Below are positions 43,865 through 54,600 of a DNA stretch of 64,000 nt, one piece after another. The position numbers were made by a program, and so were the translations under genes. Location of the stretch: assembly GCA_027886175.1 (NCBI GenBank), contig JAJNNQ010000023.1, positions 11,469,501 through 11,533,500 on the forward strand, written 5' to 3'. The notes under the pieces are model-generated. The model was not told the origin of the DNA. It was given only the letters and a program-made list of their open reading frames with translations, and searched no databases. Within the stretch, counting starts at the first letter, position 1, and the number at the start of each line of letters is the position of its first letter. This stretch comes from Phylloscopus collybita (taxonomy: Eukaryota > Chordata > Aves > Passeriformes > Phylloscopidae).

Positions 43865-44360
43865 GGCTGCCCTAGAACAGAGGCTGGACAGAGTTAAAGG
43901 AATAAAGTGGAGATTTATTAAAAGGCCTTTAGGGTACACCTTGGGCAGGACAGGAGCCTGGCTGAGGCTGCACCCAAGATGGACCCAAAATGGACCCAAG
44001 ATGGACAGTGGGTCATGAGTTTTCCCACTTTGATAAGTTTTGTTCCATTTCCATATTGGGGTTGACTGTCCAATTACAGCTCCAGGTTATTGCAGTCCCA
44101 TCTTCCCAGGCTGCTCTCCTCAATTCACTCCTCTCAGCAGGAGAGGATTGCTCTCCTCCCCTGCTCTTTGCACCTTTGGGGCCTGAAGCTGGAGTGGTGT
44201 CCTCGGTTCTGGGGCTGGAAAAGGATTGTTTTGTCTGACTGAGCTGTGAGGAGAACTTGCTAACACTCCATAAAGTTCAGAGTTACACACCAAGGCAGTG
44301 CAGGGTCTGGAAAACACAAAAGCTGAAACTTCAGGCATCAGTGCTTCCTGAGTGGGATTT
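43865..44360 (-). mobile_element. LTR-like retroviral repeat, copy 2 (inverted)
   Basis: Reverse-complement homologue of 30930-31445, with TTTATTAAAAGGCCTTTAGG as the reversed polyadenylation region and GTCCAATTACAGCTCCAGG as the counterpart of the AATTGGACA block. No coding region. Intergenic, opposite orientation to copy 1. Confidence 0.6.
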
Positions 44361-47285
44361 AAAGATGTCTTGACTGCAGGGGAGCCTCGATGGGGTCAGT
44401 TAAAGCCCCCTGGGAGCAGTGCTGCACTCAGCCTGGTGAAAGGGCTGGGCTATGGGTGACTGGGCAGAGTTTGAATTCCTTTGATTGCTGCTGGCTTTGG
44501 GATGGAGTCACCGGCCATTCAGACCATGCAAACGTTAAACCCTCGGGGGGCTAAAGGCAATGGATCTGACCCTAAAGGATGAAGCATGCAGCTGCCCCTG
44601 GCAGGGCAGAGCAGGCTCAGGGCTGTGAACAGAGAGCCTGGAGCTCGGGGGGTGACCCAGAGCCCTGAGAACGCAGCAGACACAAAAGGGCTGGGGCTGA
44701 GGGCTGCCCCAAGTGCTCCCAGCAGCCTGAAGGATGCATTCGGGTCCATTACTGCAGCAAAGCAAACACCAAACCTGTTACACACACACAGAGGTGCAGG
44801 CAGGGCAGAAAGGAGCAAATGCAAACACTAAAAAAAGCCCAGCAGTATTTGCAGCATTAAAACCCATGCCAGCAGCCAAGGGAAAACCACCACACCCAGC
44901 TGTGCCCCTCTGTGACAGCCCCAAAGTGTGACAGAGGGATGGGACCTCCACCTTTCTGCAGGGACACCTCTGTGCAGCCACACAGAAAAAAGGTGACCAC
45001 AAAAAAAGAGATGTAATTGGTAAAGTTGCAGGCTTTTTATAAGAAACAAAACCATCCCCAAGAGCAGGAATGCAAAGGCTCACAGGGCAGGACAAGCAAT
45101 GTAAGACAGCCATATAAAACACACCTTTTTCCCCAGGCCCAGATCAATGATTTTAGAAGTGCGAGCCTGCTTTAGTTCACCTGTGCTTTAATTGCATATT
45201 TAATTGCATATTCTTCTAAAATTTTAAAATTCCTGCCTGACTCTCCACCTCTGTCCCTCCTCTTTAGGTTAACACACACAAACATCACCCTCACCCCTCC
45301 TGGCAGGGCATGCTTGACTCATTCATCATTATTGTCCAGCCAGATTTATGGCTCTAAAACCTTATTATTATTAAGCTGAAAGAGATTTTTATTTACTGGC
45401 CTCTGCCTCTTTAATGAGCTGCATATACTTCTTGGATGGTTTTATCCTCACAATTCCCCACCTCTTTAGCTAAAGCAAGATTTTACCAACATCCCACCCT
45501 GTGTGTGCTGGAGCAGCACGGTTTGTTTAACTTCTGACAGTCCCAAGTCCTCCTGGGTTTTCATCCATCTGCTCAGGATCCAGGGTGGAAAAACGTGCTG
45601 GGAGTTAAGGCTGCAAGAGGAGAGGCTGGAAGAGGAGGAGGAGGAGACCGAGGAAATTCAGACAAAAGGTAAGATGGGGCTGAACTCCCAGGGCCTGTGT
45701 TTGGCTTTAAATTCCTGCAGGCTGCAGCTCCCGGGGAACAAAGGAATGCAGGATATCAGCCGGCAGCATTCAGACCCTGAGGAGCAGATGGTGCCTGCTG
45801 CCATCAGGACAGCTCATTGTTTCTCACCTCCTCTCTCCCCCAGCCACATTCTCCTCCCCGGCATCTGCACCCTCTGTTTGCTTTGGTTTTCCTTCGAGCT
45901 CCTTCCCCAGACATCCCTTGGGAGGGTCCCTTTTCCCAGCTGGTGCCTCTCATGTTGGAGAACTTGCTGCAGTTTATTCATCTTCTGTAGCAGAGAGCCT
46001 GCCTTGTCTGCTGCCCCAGGGCAGCCAGGGCCTTTAGGGTCCTTATTCCTACTATTTTTAATTTCCAGCTTGTTCCTGTACCTTAGAAGCATTAGGGGAT
46101 GGTTGCATTCTCTTGTCCAGCTGTTCTCTGGGGACTGAGCTAAAAAATAACGAGAGATTTCATGAGATTCTGTCCAGAGGATGGGATCACACTTGAAGAT
46201 GTCTCGTTGTCTCTCACAGGACAGATCAAGCCACACCTCACTACACTCGTCCCAAATTATCCTTCCTTCCCCACAGCTCCCATTCCCATGAAGGGAGGTG
46301 ATGGCTGGGGGCAGAATCATCAAATAAAAACATAAACCAGAAGCAAAGCAGCTGAAATAGCCACTGCATCCTTCAGCACAGGAACTGCTGGAGCCTCCTC
46401 CTGCTCCATAAAATTTGATCACCAAGCTCCTCTGCTTGATTTTTCCATTTGCAAAGTGCATTGTTTTTGGAAAAAACAGGACTTCTGCCTGTCCCTGCAC
46501 GGGGCTGTCATCCAAAATACACAACAGCTTCAGAGCAAAACCTACGGCCCCTTCCCACCTCATGACATGCTGGGAAAATCCTGATTTAAGCCCCAAAACC
46601 TGGTCTTGGTGTTCAAGGATGCACCAGGAGGTACCATGGGTGTTCTGGACACACTTCTGCTCCTGTTTCCCACCACCCATGATTAGAACAGCTGCAAAGC
46701 ACACGTGAGCAGCACCTGAATTTTCCAAGTAATTCCTAGTGAAGGGAGATGAACCAGGGGCAAGCACCCCCCTCCCCAGTGAGACACTGGGATATGGAAA
46801 CAACCTCTGACAAAGGTCCTGCAAGAGTGAAGCAGGAGTCTTTGGGGATGCTGGAGCTCACTGCTGTTTGTGGACAGAGCTCTGGGATTCAGTTCTGGCC
46901 CAGGAGTGAGCATTCACACAAACACTGACACTGAAGCCTCCAATTGTGTTTTCCCTGGACAAACCCAGCACATGACTCTGCTCCCGAGCTCCCTGATCAA
47001 AGCCAACGCTGGGAACAACCTCGTGTCTAAAACAAACAACATTTCGGGACAAACCTTCTGTTTACAGACACAGAGAGGAGATTTTTCAGCAGTGAAACCA
47101 CAGAAATTGTTTGTCCAATTTCTCAGCAGCAAATTTGTTCCTTAGCAATGAAAGAGTGAGTTCGGAGGGGAAATAAATAAATCAGAACTCGTAGAAAATT
47201 TAAACTATTGCAGCAGAAAGCACTAGGGAAGAAAGTTATGGCCAGAGACAGATGTAGAAGTTTGAGCTCTTCAGTCAGCTCTACA
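44361..47285. other. Intergenic, no gene recognised
   Basis: About 2.9 kb of apparently unique sequence. The part 45150-45470 is AT-rich with two TTAATTGCATAT words and a TGACTCA, compatible with a regulatory element. Nothing else can be supported. Confidence 0.5.
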
Positions 47286-47294
47286 GTAATTCTA

Positions 47295-47577
47295 CTTCCC
47301 CTTCCCCTTTCTTTTCCCTTTTCTCTTTCCCTTCTCCTTGCCCTTCCCTTTCCCTTCCCCTTTCCCTTCCCCTTTTTTTTCTCTTTTCCCTTTCCCCTTT
47401 TCCCTTTTCCCTTTCCCCTTTCCTCTTTTCCCTTTCCCCTTTCCCCTTTCCCCTTTCCCCTTTTCCCTTTCCCCTTTCCCCTTTTCCCTTTCCCCTTTTC
47501 CCTTTTCCCTTTCCCCTTTTCCCTTTCCCCTTTTCCCTTTCCCCTTTCCCCTTTCCCCTTTTCCCTTCCCTTCCCAG
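47295..47577. repeat. Polypyrimidine tract (CCCTTTCCCC)
   Basis: About 280 bases with almost no purine on the plus strand, built of CCCTTTTCC and CCCCTTTCC. Mirror-symmetric purine/pyrimidine DNA of this length can form triplex (H-DNA). Confidence 0.95.
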
Positions 47578-47796
47578 CAGAAATGGGGCCCTGAGCCCAT
47601 CACTGGACAGGAGGAGGGTAAATCCCACCTGTACAAAGGAGATCTTCTCACACGATGTGCAGAATTTAGATTTCATTAAGCAAAGGCTCTGTAAAGAGGG
47701 AACTGGAAGGTGAAAGGCCAGGCACTGTGCTGGAGCAAGCAGGAACAATAATCAAATGTTTTGGTGCCACTTGCTTTATATATAAGCAAGAATTTT

Positions 47797-47925
47797 TTTC
47801 ACAGTGAGGATGGAGAGACAGAGTGGCTGCCCCTGCATCCCTGGAAGTGTCCAAGGCCAGGTTGGATGGGGCTTGGAAGGACGGTGGAAGGTGGATTGTG
47901 GCAGGAGTGGGATGAGGTCACCTTT
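47797..47925 (+). mobile_element. CR1-type LINE tail fragment
   Basis: ACAGAGTGGCTGCCCCTGCA, TCCCTGGAAGTGTCCAAGGC and CAGGTTGGATGGGGCTTGGA are CR1 tail words in forward orientation. Intergenic. Confidence 0.75.
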
Positions 47926-48499
47926 AAAGCTCCCTCTCACCCCAAACCACTCTGACTCGGAGCTGTTCCCAGCTCTGACTCCAGTCTGCTCCCATCGTGT
48001 CACCCTCTGATGTCCCCTCTCGGTCCCAGGGCAGGGCAGGGGTGGGGAAGCTGCAGCCCTGGCACACGGGGACAACCCCCCGGTTCGGGGTGACCCTGCT
48101 GTGCCTCCCCCCTGCCCTGCCCTGCCCTGCCCTGCCCGTCCTGCTGCAGCCTGCTGGGACTCATCCTCTGGCCCAGCCTCCCACAGCCTCCAGCCCTGCA
48201 CCAACCACTCCGGGGATGGACAAGCCTCTGCAGGTCCCAGCTCAGCCTAAACCCGTGAAAATTGGGAGAGAACTCCCCAGAGTGCTGTGCAAGGGTGCCC
48301 TAATCCTGGGGAAAGCAGTGGGACCACAGCTTCCTGCACACCTTTGGGGAGGGGGAACAGGAACAATGTGAAAAAGATAAAAAGCGACTGTGGAGGGACA
48401 CAGGGTTTGCTGTGCTGTCTGAGCTTGTGTGTGTGACAGGGACATCCCAGAGTGCCTGGTGGCACCTGACAGCTAGCAAGGGACAGGGCCAGCGCTCCA

Positions 48500-48645
48500 G
48501 GAAATGATGGAGCACAAAGACTCCATCCTCTATGGAAATAATGCCATGAAATGGTGTGAGAGGAGGGCTGGAGTGGGTATCAGGGAAAGATCCTTCCCCC
48601 AGAGGGTGGTCGAGCACGGGAGCAGGGAACTGTCACCAGATCAGC
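48500..48645 (+). mobile_element. Diverged CR1-type LINE fragment
   Basis: GGTATCAGGGAAAGATCCTT followed by CCCCCAGAGGGTGGTCGAGC matches the CR1 segment usually reading TATCAGGAAAAGATTCTTC. Boundaries approximate. Confidence 0.5.
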
Positions 48646-48784
48646 TCTATTGGCTCTTCCCACGGGAAATCTCCTCCTGGAGATTTCACCTCAGAACACC
48701 CTGTTGGATTTGAGATGAACTCACTGCATGCGATCTGCCTGCAAGGGGGAAGATCAAAAAACATGGATTCAGAGCTTGCTGATG

Positions 48785-49060
48785 GCAGGGATGCAGGCAG
48801 GGGCGCAGGGATGCAGGGATGGATGCAGGGATGGATGCAGTGATAGATACAGGGATGGATGCAGGGATGGATGCAATGGTAGATGTAGGGATGGATGCAG
48901 GGATGGAGCCAGGGGCACAGCGAAGCAGGGATGGATGCAGGAATGGATGCAGGGATGCAAGGAATGGCACAGGGCTGCAGGCAGGGCCCCGGGGATGCAT
49001 GTAGGGATGCAGGCAGGCAGGGAGGGATGCAGGAGCGCAGGGCTGCGGACAGGGCTGCGG
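48785..49060. repeat. GGATGCAGGGATGGATGCAG repeat
   Basis: Irregular 8-12 base units of GGATGCAG and GGATGGATGCA over about 280 bases, intergenic, upstream of MAP2K6. Confidence 0.9.
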
Positions 49061-49194
49061 GAGGGGAGGGCAGCTGGCAGGGGCACAGGCAGGGCAGGGG
49101 GGCAGGCAGGCACTCGGTGTTGGCACAGGTGTTTGGGGAAAGAACAGCACGGTGTTGAGCGATGGGATGTGGTGCTCTGCAGTGCAGTGGGATC

Positions 49195-49770
49195 TGAGGT
49201 GATTGGAAGCGGTTTGAGGTGGTTTGAAACAGTTTGAACCAGTCTGAAACCACTTGAAGCTGCTTGAAGCGATTTGAAGCAATCTGAAGTGCTCTGAAGC
49301 AGTTTGAAGCCATTTGAAGCGGCTTGAAGCGCTTTGAAGGGATTTTTAAATCAGTTTGAGGAGATGTGAAGCCATTTGAAGTGTTCCGAAGTGATTTTAA
49401 GCTGTTTGAGGCAGTTTGAAGTGATTTGAAGTAGTTTGAAGTGGTTTGAGGCAGTTTGAAGCTATTTGAAGCGGTTTGAGGCAGTTTGAAGCTATTTGAA
49501 GCGATTTGAAGCGGTTTGAGGCGGTTTGAAGCGGTTTGAGGCGGTTTGAAGCGGTTTGAGGTGATCTGAAGCAATTTTAAGCTGTTTGAGGCAGTTTCAA
49601 GCTGTTTGAGGCGGTTTGAAGCAGTTTGAGGCAGTTTGAAGGAGTTTGAAGCAATTTTAAGCTGTTTGAGGCAGTTTCAAGCGGTTTGAGGCGGTTTGAA
49701 GTGATGCAAAGCGGTTTGAGGCGGTTTGAGGCGGTTGGAGGCAGTCCGAAGTGACTGGAAGAGGTTTGAA
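49195..49770. repeat. 10-base minisatellite (GAAGCGGTTT/GAGGCGGTTT)
   Basis: About 55 units of ten or eleven bases, such as TTTGAAGCGGTTTGAGGCGG, running to within about 30 bases of the MAP2K6 CpG island. A few AATTTTAAGCTG variants are interspersed. Confidence 0.95.
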
Positions 49771-49805
49771 AGGTTTTAAAACGAGCGAACCCCGCGGCGC
49801 TCGCC

Positions 49806-49820
49806 GCGCCCCCTGGCGGC
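49806..49820. promoter_or_regulatory. CTCF-like motif
   Basis: GCGCCCCCTGGCGGC fits the CTCF core (GCGCCCCCTGGTGGC) with one mismatch. Placed at the left edge of the MAP2K6 CpG island, between the minisatellite and the promoter. Predicted from sequence only. Confidence 0.5.
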
Positions 49821-49857
49821 GCCCGGGCGGGCGGGGTGAGGGTGTGCAGGCCGCGGG

Positions 49858-49873
49858 ACTACATCTCCCATGC
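49858..49873. promoter_or_regulatory. ZNF143/THAP11-like promoter motif
   Basis: ACTACATCTCCCATGC resembles the ACTACANNTCCCA promoter motif bound by ZNF143 and THAP11. It lies about 360 bases before the MAP2K6 start codon and 40 bases from the CTCF-like site. Confidence 0.5.
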
Positions 49874-50220
49874 GGCGCTGCGGCGGCGCCGCGCGCGCGC
49901 AGTGCGGCCCCCCCGCCCCCCCGCCCCGTGCGCGCCGGAGGCCGGGGCGGCCGCCCCGGCCCATCATGTAGGTGCAGCCGCGCCGGCCCCGCGCCAGCCG
50001 CGCAGGGACCCCCCCCGGCCCGGCCCGGCCCGGCCTGGCCCGGCCCGGCGCGGCCCGGCTCGCCCCGAGCCCCGCGCCGCCCAGGCGGGAGCGCGCGCGG
50101 CGTTCCGGGGGGGAGCGCGCGCCTCGCATCTTTTGTGCGTCGGGCGGCTCGCCCCTCGCAGGAGCCGCGCGGGGAACGCTCTTTGTGCGCGCGCCCTGCC
50201 CCCCAGCCCGGCGCGGGACG

Positions 50221-50236
50221 ATGTCTCAGCCCCGAG
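50221..50236 (+). CDS. MAP2K6: MAP2K6 coding exon 1 (first 5 codons plus one base)
   Basis: MAP2K6 (MKK6) is the dual-specificity kinase that activates p38 MAP kinases in stress signalling. The frame reads ATG TCT CAG CCC CGA G followed by the donor GTGAGA, giving M-S-Q-P-R-(G). Known vertebrate MAP2K6 begins MSQ-K-G with the first intron in phase 1 at the same place, and the gene normally lies head-to-head next to ABCA5. The start has A at -3. No later MAP2K6 exon (the kinase domain) was found up to 64000, consistent with the very long first intron of this gene. With only 16 coding bases visible, the call depends on position and neighbour. Confidence 0.75.
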
Positions 50237-50680
50237 GTGAGAGGGGCGTGCACGCGCGTGTGTGCGCGCGCGCGGCTGCGGGTGGGTGCGTTGTGCGTGC
50301 ATTTCGCGCGTGCATTTCGCGCGTGCATTTCGCGCGTGCATTTCGCGCGTGCATTCCGCGGCTGCAGCCGCGCGCGCGTGTGCGCGTGCAACGGCTGCGG
50401 GCGCGCGTGCGTGTGCGTGCGTGCACTCGCTTGTGCAACTTGGAGGGCGCGCTCGCGCGCGTTTCGCTTGTGCAACTTGCGGGTGCAACTGCGCGTGCAC
50501 GCGCGGGCGCACGGCGCCGGGCGCGCGTGCAGCCGGGCGTGCAGCCGCGCGTGCACGCGCGCGTGCAGCCGCGGGCGCGCGTGCGCTGGGTGCACGTGCA
50601 TGCACGGGCGCGGGTGCGGGTGCACGCACGGGTGCGGGTGTACGCGCGTTTGCACGGCCGCGCTGCCCGGGGGTCGCCGC
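50237..50680. repeat. Alternating purine-pyrimidine CpG/GT repeat in MAP2K6 intron 1
   Basis: Contains five tandem 13-base units GCGTGCATTTCGC at about 50295-50362 and long GCGCGTGTGCGCGC stretches. Alternating GC/GT of this length is prone to left-handed Z-DNA. It starts right at the exon 1 donor. Confidence 0.85.
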
Positions 50681-50760
50681 TCCCGGTGCCGCTCCCGGTG
50701 CCGCTCCCGGTGCCGCTCCCGGTGCCGCTCCCGGCGCCGCTCCCGGTGCCGCTCCCGCCG
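50676..50760. repeat. 12-base minisatellite (GCTCCCGGTGCC)
   Basis: About seven near-perfect tandem copies of GCTCCCGGTGCC, in the CpG island part of MAP2K6 intron 1. Confidence 0.95.
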
Positions 50761-51114
50761 CGTTTCCTGCTGGCGGGCGGTGCAGCAGCCGGAGCCCCTC
50801 GCCTGCCTTTGGCACGGCCGGGAGGCGAGGCGGGTGTTGGACGAGCAGCTGCAGCCGCCGCTCGGCGCGGGGTTAAAGCAAACTTTTAAACAAGTCCGCG
50901 AGGGAGATGAAAGGTGAAACTGGAGTGGAGTTACCAGGAATTAAATATATACCTATGTTTCCATGGGAAAGTATTGTTCTCGTGCCAGCGCTGAGATCAT
51001 TTTCCACCCGTTTCCCCCCCCCCGCCACTCCCCCACCCCCTTTAATATTTGGGAACTTTTGGTCAGAGGCAGCGGTGGGGTTTGTCACACCAGCACGCTC
51101 CGAGCGTGCAAAGA

Positions 51115-51690
51115 GGCAGGAATGGAGCGTTTGGGAAGTGCAGGAAGGCAGGAGCTGGGTATTTGGGAGCTGCAGAAAGGCAGGAATGGAGCATTTGGGA
51201 GTTGCAGGAATGGAGCATTTGGGAGCTGCAGAAGGGCAAAAGTTTAGAATTTAGGAGTTGCAAAAGGACAGGAGTTGGGCATTTTTTTTGGAGCTGCAGA
51301 AGTGGAGAATTTCGAGTTGTGAAAGGGCAGGAATGGGCGTTTTGGAGCTGCCGGAATTGGGCATTTTGGAGCTGCAGAAGTGGAGAATTTCGGAGTTGCG
51401 AAAGGGCAGGAATTATGCATTTTGGAGCTGCAGGAATTGAGCATTTTGGAGTTGCAGAAAGGCAGGAATAGAGCGTTTAAGAGCTGCAGGACTGGAGCAT
51501 TTGGGAGCTGCAGGAGGGCAGGAGCTGGGCATTGTGTAGCTGCAAGAATTGAGCATTTTGGAGCTGCAGAAGTTGAGAACTTAGGAGCTGCAAAAGGGCA
51601 AAACCCGAGCTTTGAGGAGCTGCAGAAGGGCAAAACCCGAGCTCTGAGGAGCTGCAGAAGGGCAGGAGCGGAGCGCTGAGGAGCAGCGGG
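51115..51690. repeat. Irregular minisatellite (GGAGCTGCAGAAGGGCAGGA)
   Basis: Units of about 24-40 bases combining GCATTTTGGAGCTGCAG, AATGGAGCATTTGGG and AAGGGCAGGA over 575 bases in MAP2K6 intron 1. Confidence 0.92.
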
Positions 51691-51699
51691 AGGGGGTTT

Positions 51700-54600
51700 G
51701 GGAAGGGGCCGGCAGTGATTTATTTCTGCCAGCGTGGTGGTGGCAAGGAGCGCTGGCTCTTTGCTGTTTGACCCGCTGCTCGTTCCGGAGTGGCTCTGCC
51801 TTGTGCCCTTCCAAGGGCGGGGGGGGCAGGGGTGGGAGGAGGTGGAGAATTTAATATTGCAAAAATGCTGCGGGAATGCAACAGCCCCTGCAAGAGCAGG
51901 CGGGGAGAGCTTTAAGGAGGAGCTGCTGCGGCCATTCATTGTGAAAATAGATGCCCATATGTCAGCGAGCGGCCACACGGATGCAGCTTTTGGAGCTTTT
52001 TTGAAGTGCTCGGGTTGGATGTTGCAGCTTGGCTCTCCCTGCATCCTGCAGCCCTCGCACGCATTGGGGACTGGGGGGTGACAGGCAGCGTGTGGCCCAG
52101 CGGGAGCGGGTCCCAAACTGGGTTTGGAGCTGCCTCGCCTTGTGTTTATTTATTTATGTATTCCAACCAAGCCGTCTGCGAAGCCTTCCACGACAGTCCT
52201 TGCAAGGGGAGGACGTTGGGAAGGAGGTGCCTGCACAGCTCTTGCCACACAGTTTTCCTTTGTAAAAGAAAAATGTAAAGTTGTTGTATAATTTATTCCT
52301 AATTTGGGTTTGCTGCAGTCATCTTTTCCAGGCGAGCAGGGAATTGTAAAAGTTTCCGACGCGAAGAGCCAAGGAAGTTTGATAATGCAGGATTGAACCC
52401 GGTGATACCCAGAGCACTCTGCCACCGGCAGGAGGGTCCCTGGGGGGGGACAGGGGGGTCCCCAAAAGCCTGGGGGTGGCAGAGGCTGGGCGTGCAGAGG
52501 CGGTGACAGGCAGGGACCTGTGCTGGTGGCCCTGCAGGGGCGCTCAGTGCCCCCCACGCTCCCCAGCGAGGCCTTCTGCGTCCTCCCCAGTACCAGGAAA
52601 AAGGGAAGATGGAAGTGGCCAACCCACAAAACATGATCTCAATGAATGGCATCATTCTTGACTCCCTTTCCCGTCCTCCCCGCTCCCTGCAGCACCAGTG
52701 CCTGCATTCCAAGCACAGATAACTTTTCCAAGTTCAGCTGTTCAGGCCGAGCTTTTGCTCGGGAAGGGGTTTCAGCTCCGGGGTTTGCACCAGAGGTGTC
52801 GTTCTTTGGGATAATCTGCATTTCGGGATCGGCTTTCATGTCTTGCACAGGAGGCTCCTCAGCAGCTCTGGAAAGTACAGCCCAGAGCCCCAGCCAGCTG
52901 CTGAGCCCTCTCCCTGCTTTGAATCCCTTCCAGAGTTGTTCTGAGAATTTGCCAGAGATTAGGGTTTTTTGCTGCAGCGTGTCAGGAGAACATGTGAGCA
53001 GCAGAGCTGTTGTTGTTCCCTGCAGGGAGTCCCACCTGGGTCGGGGGGACCCTACCTGTGCTGTGCAAACAATAGCCGGGGGTGGGGTCTGCTTCCTGCA
53101 CAGTCTGTGAAGGTTAAAACTCTCCCTGGAATTCAGAAACAACGCTTTTCTTCTGGCCCTTTCCGTAGCAGGAGCGAGTAGATGCCTCCAGCTTTGTGCT
53201 CGTGGTTCTGAGCCACGTTACCTGTCCCCTGATGGGCTCCCTGTGAGTCCATCCAAGTACAGAATACACCTGAACTCAGAGACACCCCTGCATTTCACCC
53301 TGTGCTTGTTCCTACCTTCATTCCCTCTTTTAAGCTGCAGACTGGGATTTTTTTTTTTTTTTTTTTTGTTGGATGTAGCAACCCATAGCAAATCAGCTTT
53401 TCCTGAGCACAGCAGGTTCCTGCAGCCTGTTCCTCACCTTCGGAGGTGAGGCTGCTCTGGCCAGGAGGGCCTTGATGTTGGTGAGAGCTCAGAAGTTGAG
53501 TGGTTGCCCAAATCCAGCCCGTTTGGCTGTCATGACTAGTAGGATATTATTTTGGAAGAGGAGGGGGGAAAAGAAGCGGAAGCCCATATTCATTTCAAGC
53601 CAAGCACGGTCTGAGGCTGTAAATCCAGACTCTGGTGACAGCAGATATATCCAAGAGTCTCCCAAATTCCTTACAACGGGAGAATTATTCCCTGGCAAAG
53701 CCCACGTGGGAGAAAACACCTGCAAATATGCAAATTTCTCCATTGAAATAAGAAAAGGGAAGGGGGAGCAGCATCCATGGCAGCGCTGATTGATAAATAC
53801 ACTGAAATGATATTGGAGCTAAGCATTGCTGCCTGTTGATCTCACACCTAAACCTCAGAGTCTGTGGTTTCAAACACAATTTTCAGTGCTCCAGCAGCAG
53901 AGGGAAGCTGAGATTACGAGCAGCACATCCCACGTGATGCTGGCTGAGCATGCACCCCATGGACTTTGACCAAAGGCCCTGCACCTACTCCAAATACCCA
54001 GTTTTATGTGAAACACTCTTGTTTTCCCCAGCCAGCAGTCCCCGTGGAACAGCTGTGAAGCTGCAGTGTTGGTTGTTGTTGGGGTGGTTTTTTTGCAGCC
54101 CTAGGTAGGTGGCAGGTTGTTGCTGGTGTAAGATTAACCTGCAAGCAGCTCCTGTGGGTTGTGCAATGTGCATTTTGCCTCATCAGCACCACCTCAGCCT
54201 CTCCCCACTCACTCACTCCATGACACAGGCCCTTGGCAAGGGCACAGCCAGCAAAGCCGTGCCACGGTCAGCCAGGTGCAAGCCTAGCAAAGCCTGGACT
54301 AGCAGCACATTTCAGCTCCAGTTGCTGATTTATTTCTAATTAATTTTTTTTTAAGGGTGCCCCGTTGAATTAGTTATGTGCTGGAGGTGCCTGTGTGCCT
54401 GCTCTGGCTCAAGAGGGGCCAAATGTTTATGAAGAGGTCTAAAAACCTCGTGCAGTGCCAGGCTGGAGGAATTATCCAGCTTGGGAAGAGGAAAAAGTGG
54501 TTGGGGCAGAAAGTGGCTGGAGATGAACCAAAGCACTGCTGTGCCCAGAGGAGCTGAGACACCTGGGTGAGCCCTGAGGAGGTGTGTGCCCTGTCCCCAT

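Larger units (their letters stand above)
49785..50880. promoter_or_regulatory. CpG island, MAP2K6 promoter and first exon
   Basis: About 1.1 kb of extreme GC content and CpG density, including a GGCCC repeat at 50008-50070. It holds the start codon of MAP2K6 at 50221 and continues into the first intron. No TATA box was seen. Confidence 0.85.

Noticed and set aside
49751..50917. 388-codon plus-strand frame across the MAP2K6 island and the opposite-strand Ala/Arg-rich frames
   Set aside because: GC-rich DNA has few stops; the only supported coding part is the 16 bases at 50221-50236, read in a different frame context with a clear donor.
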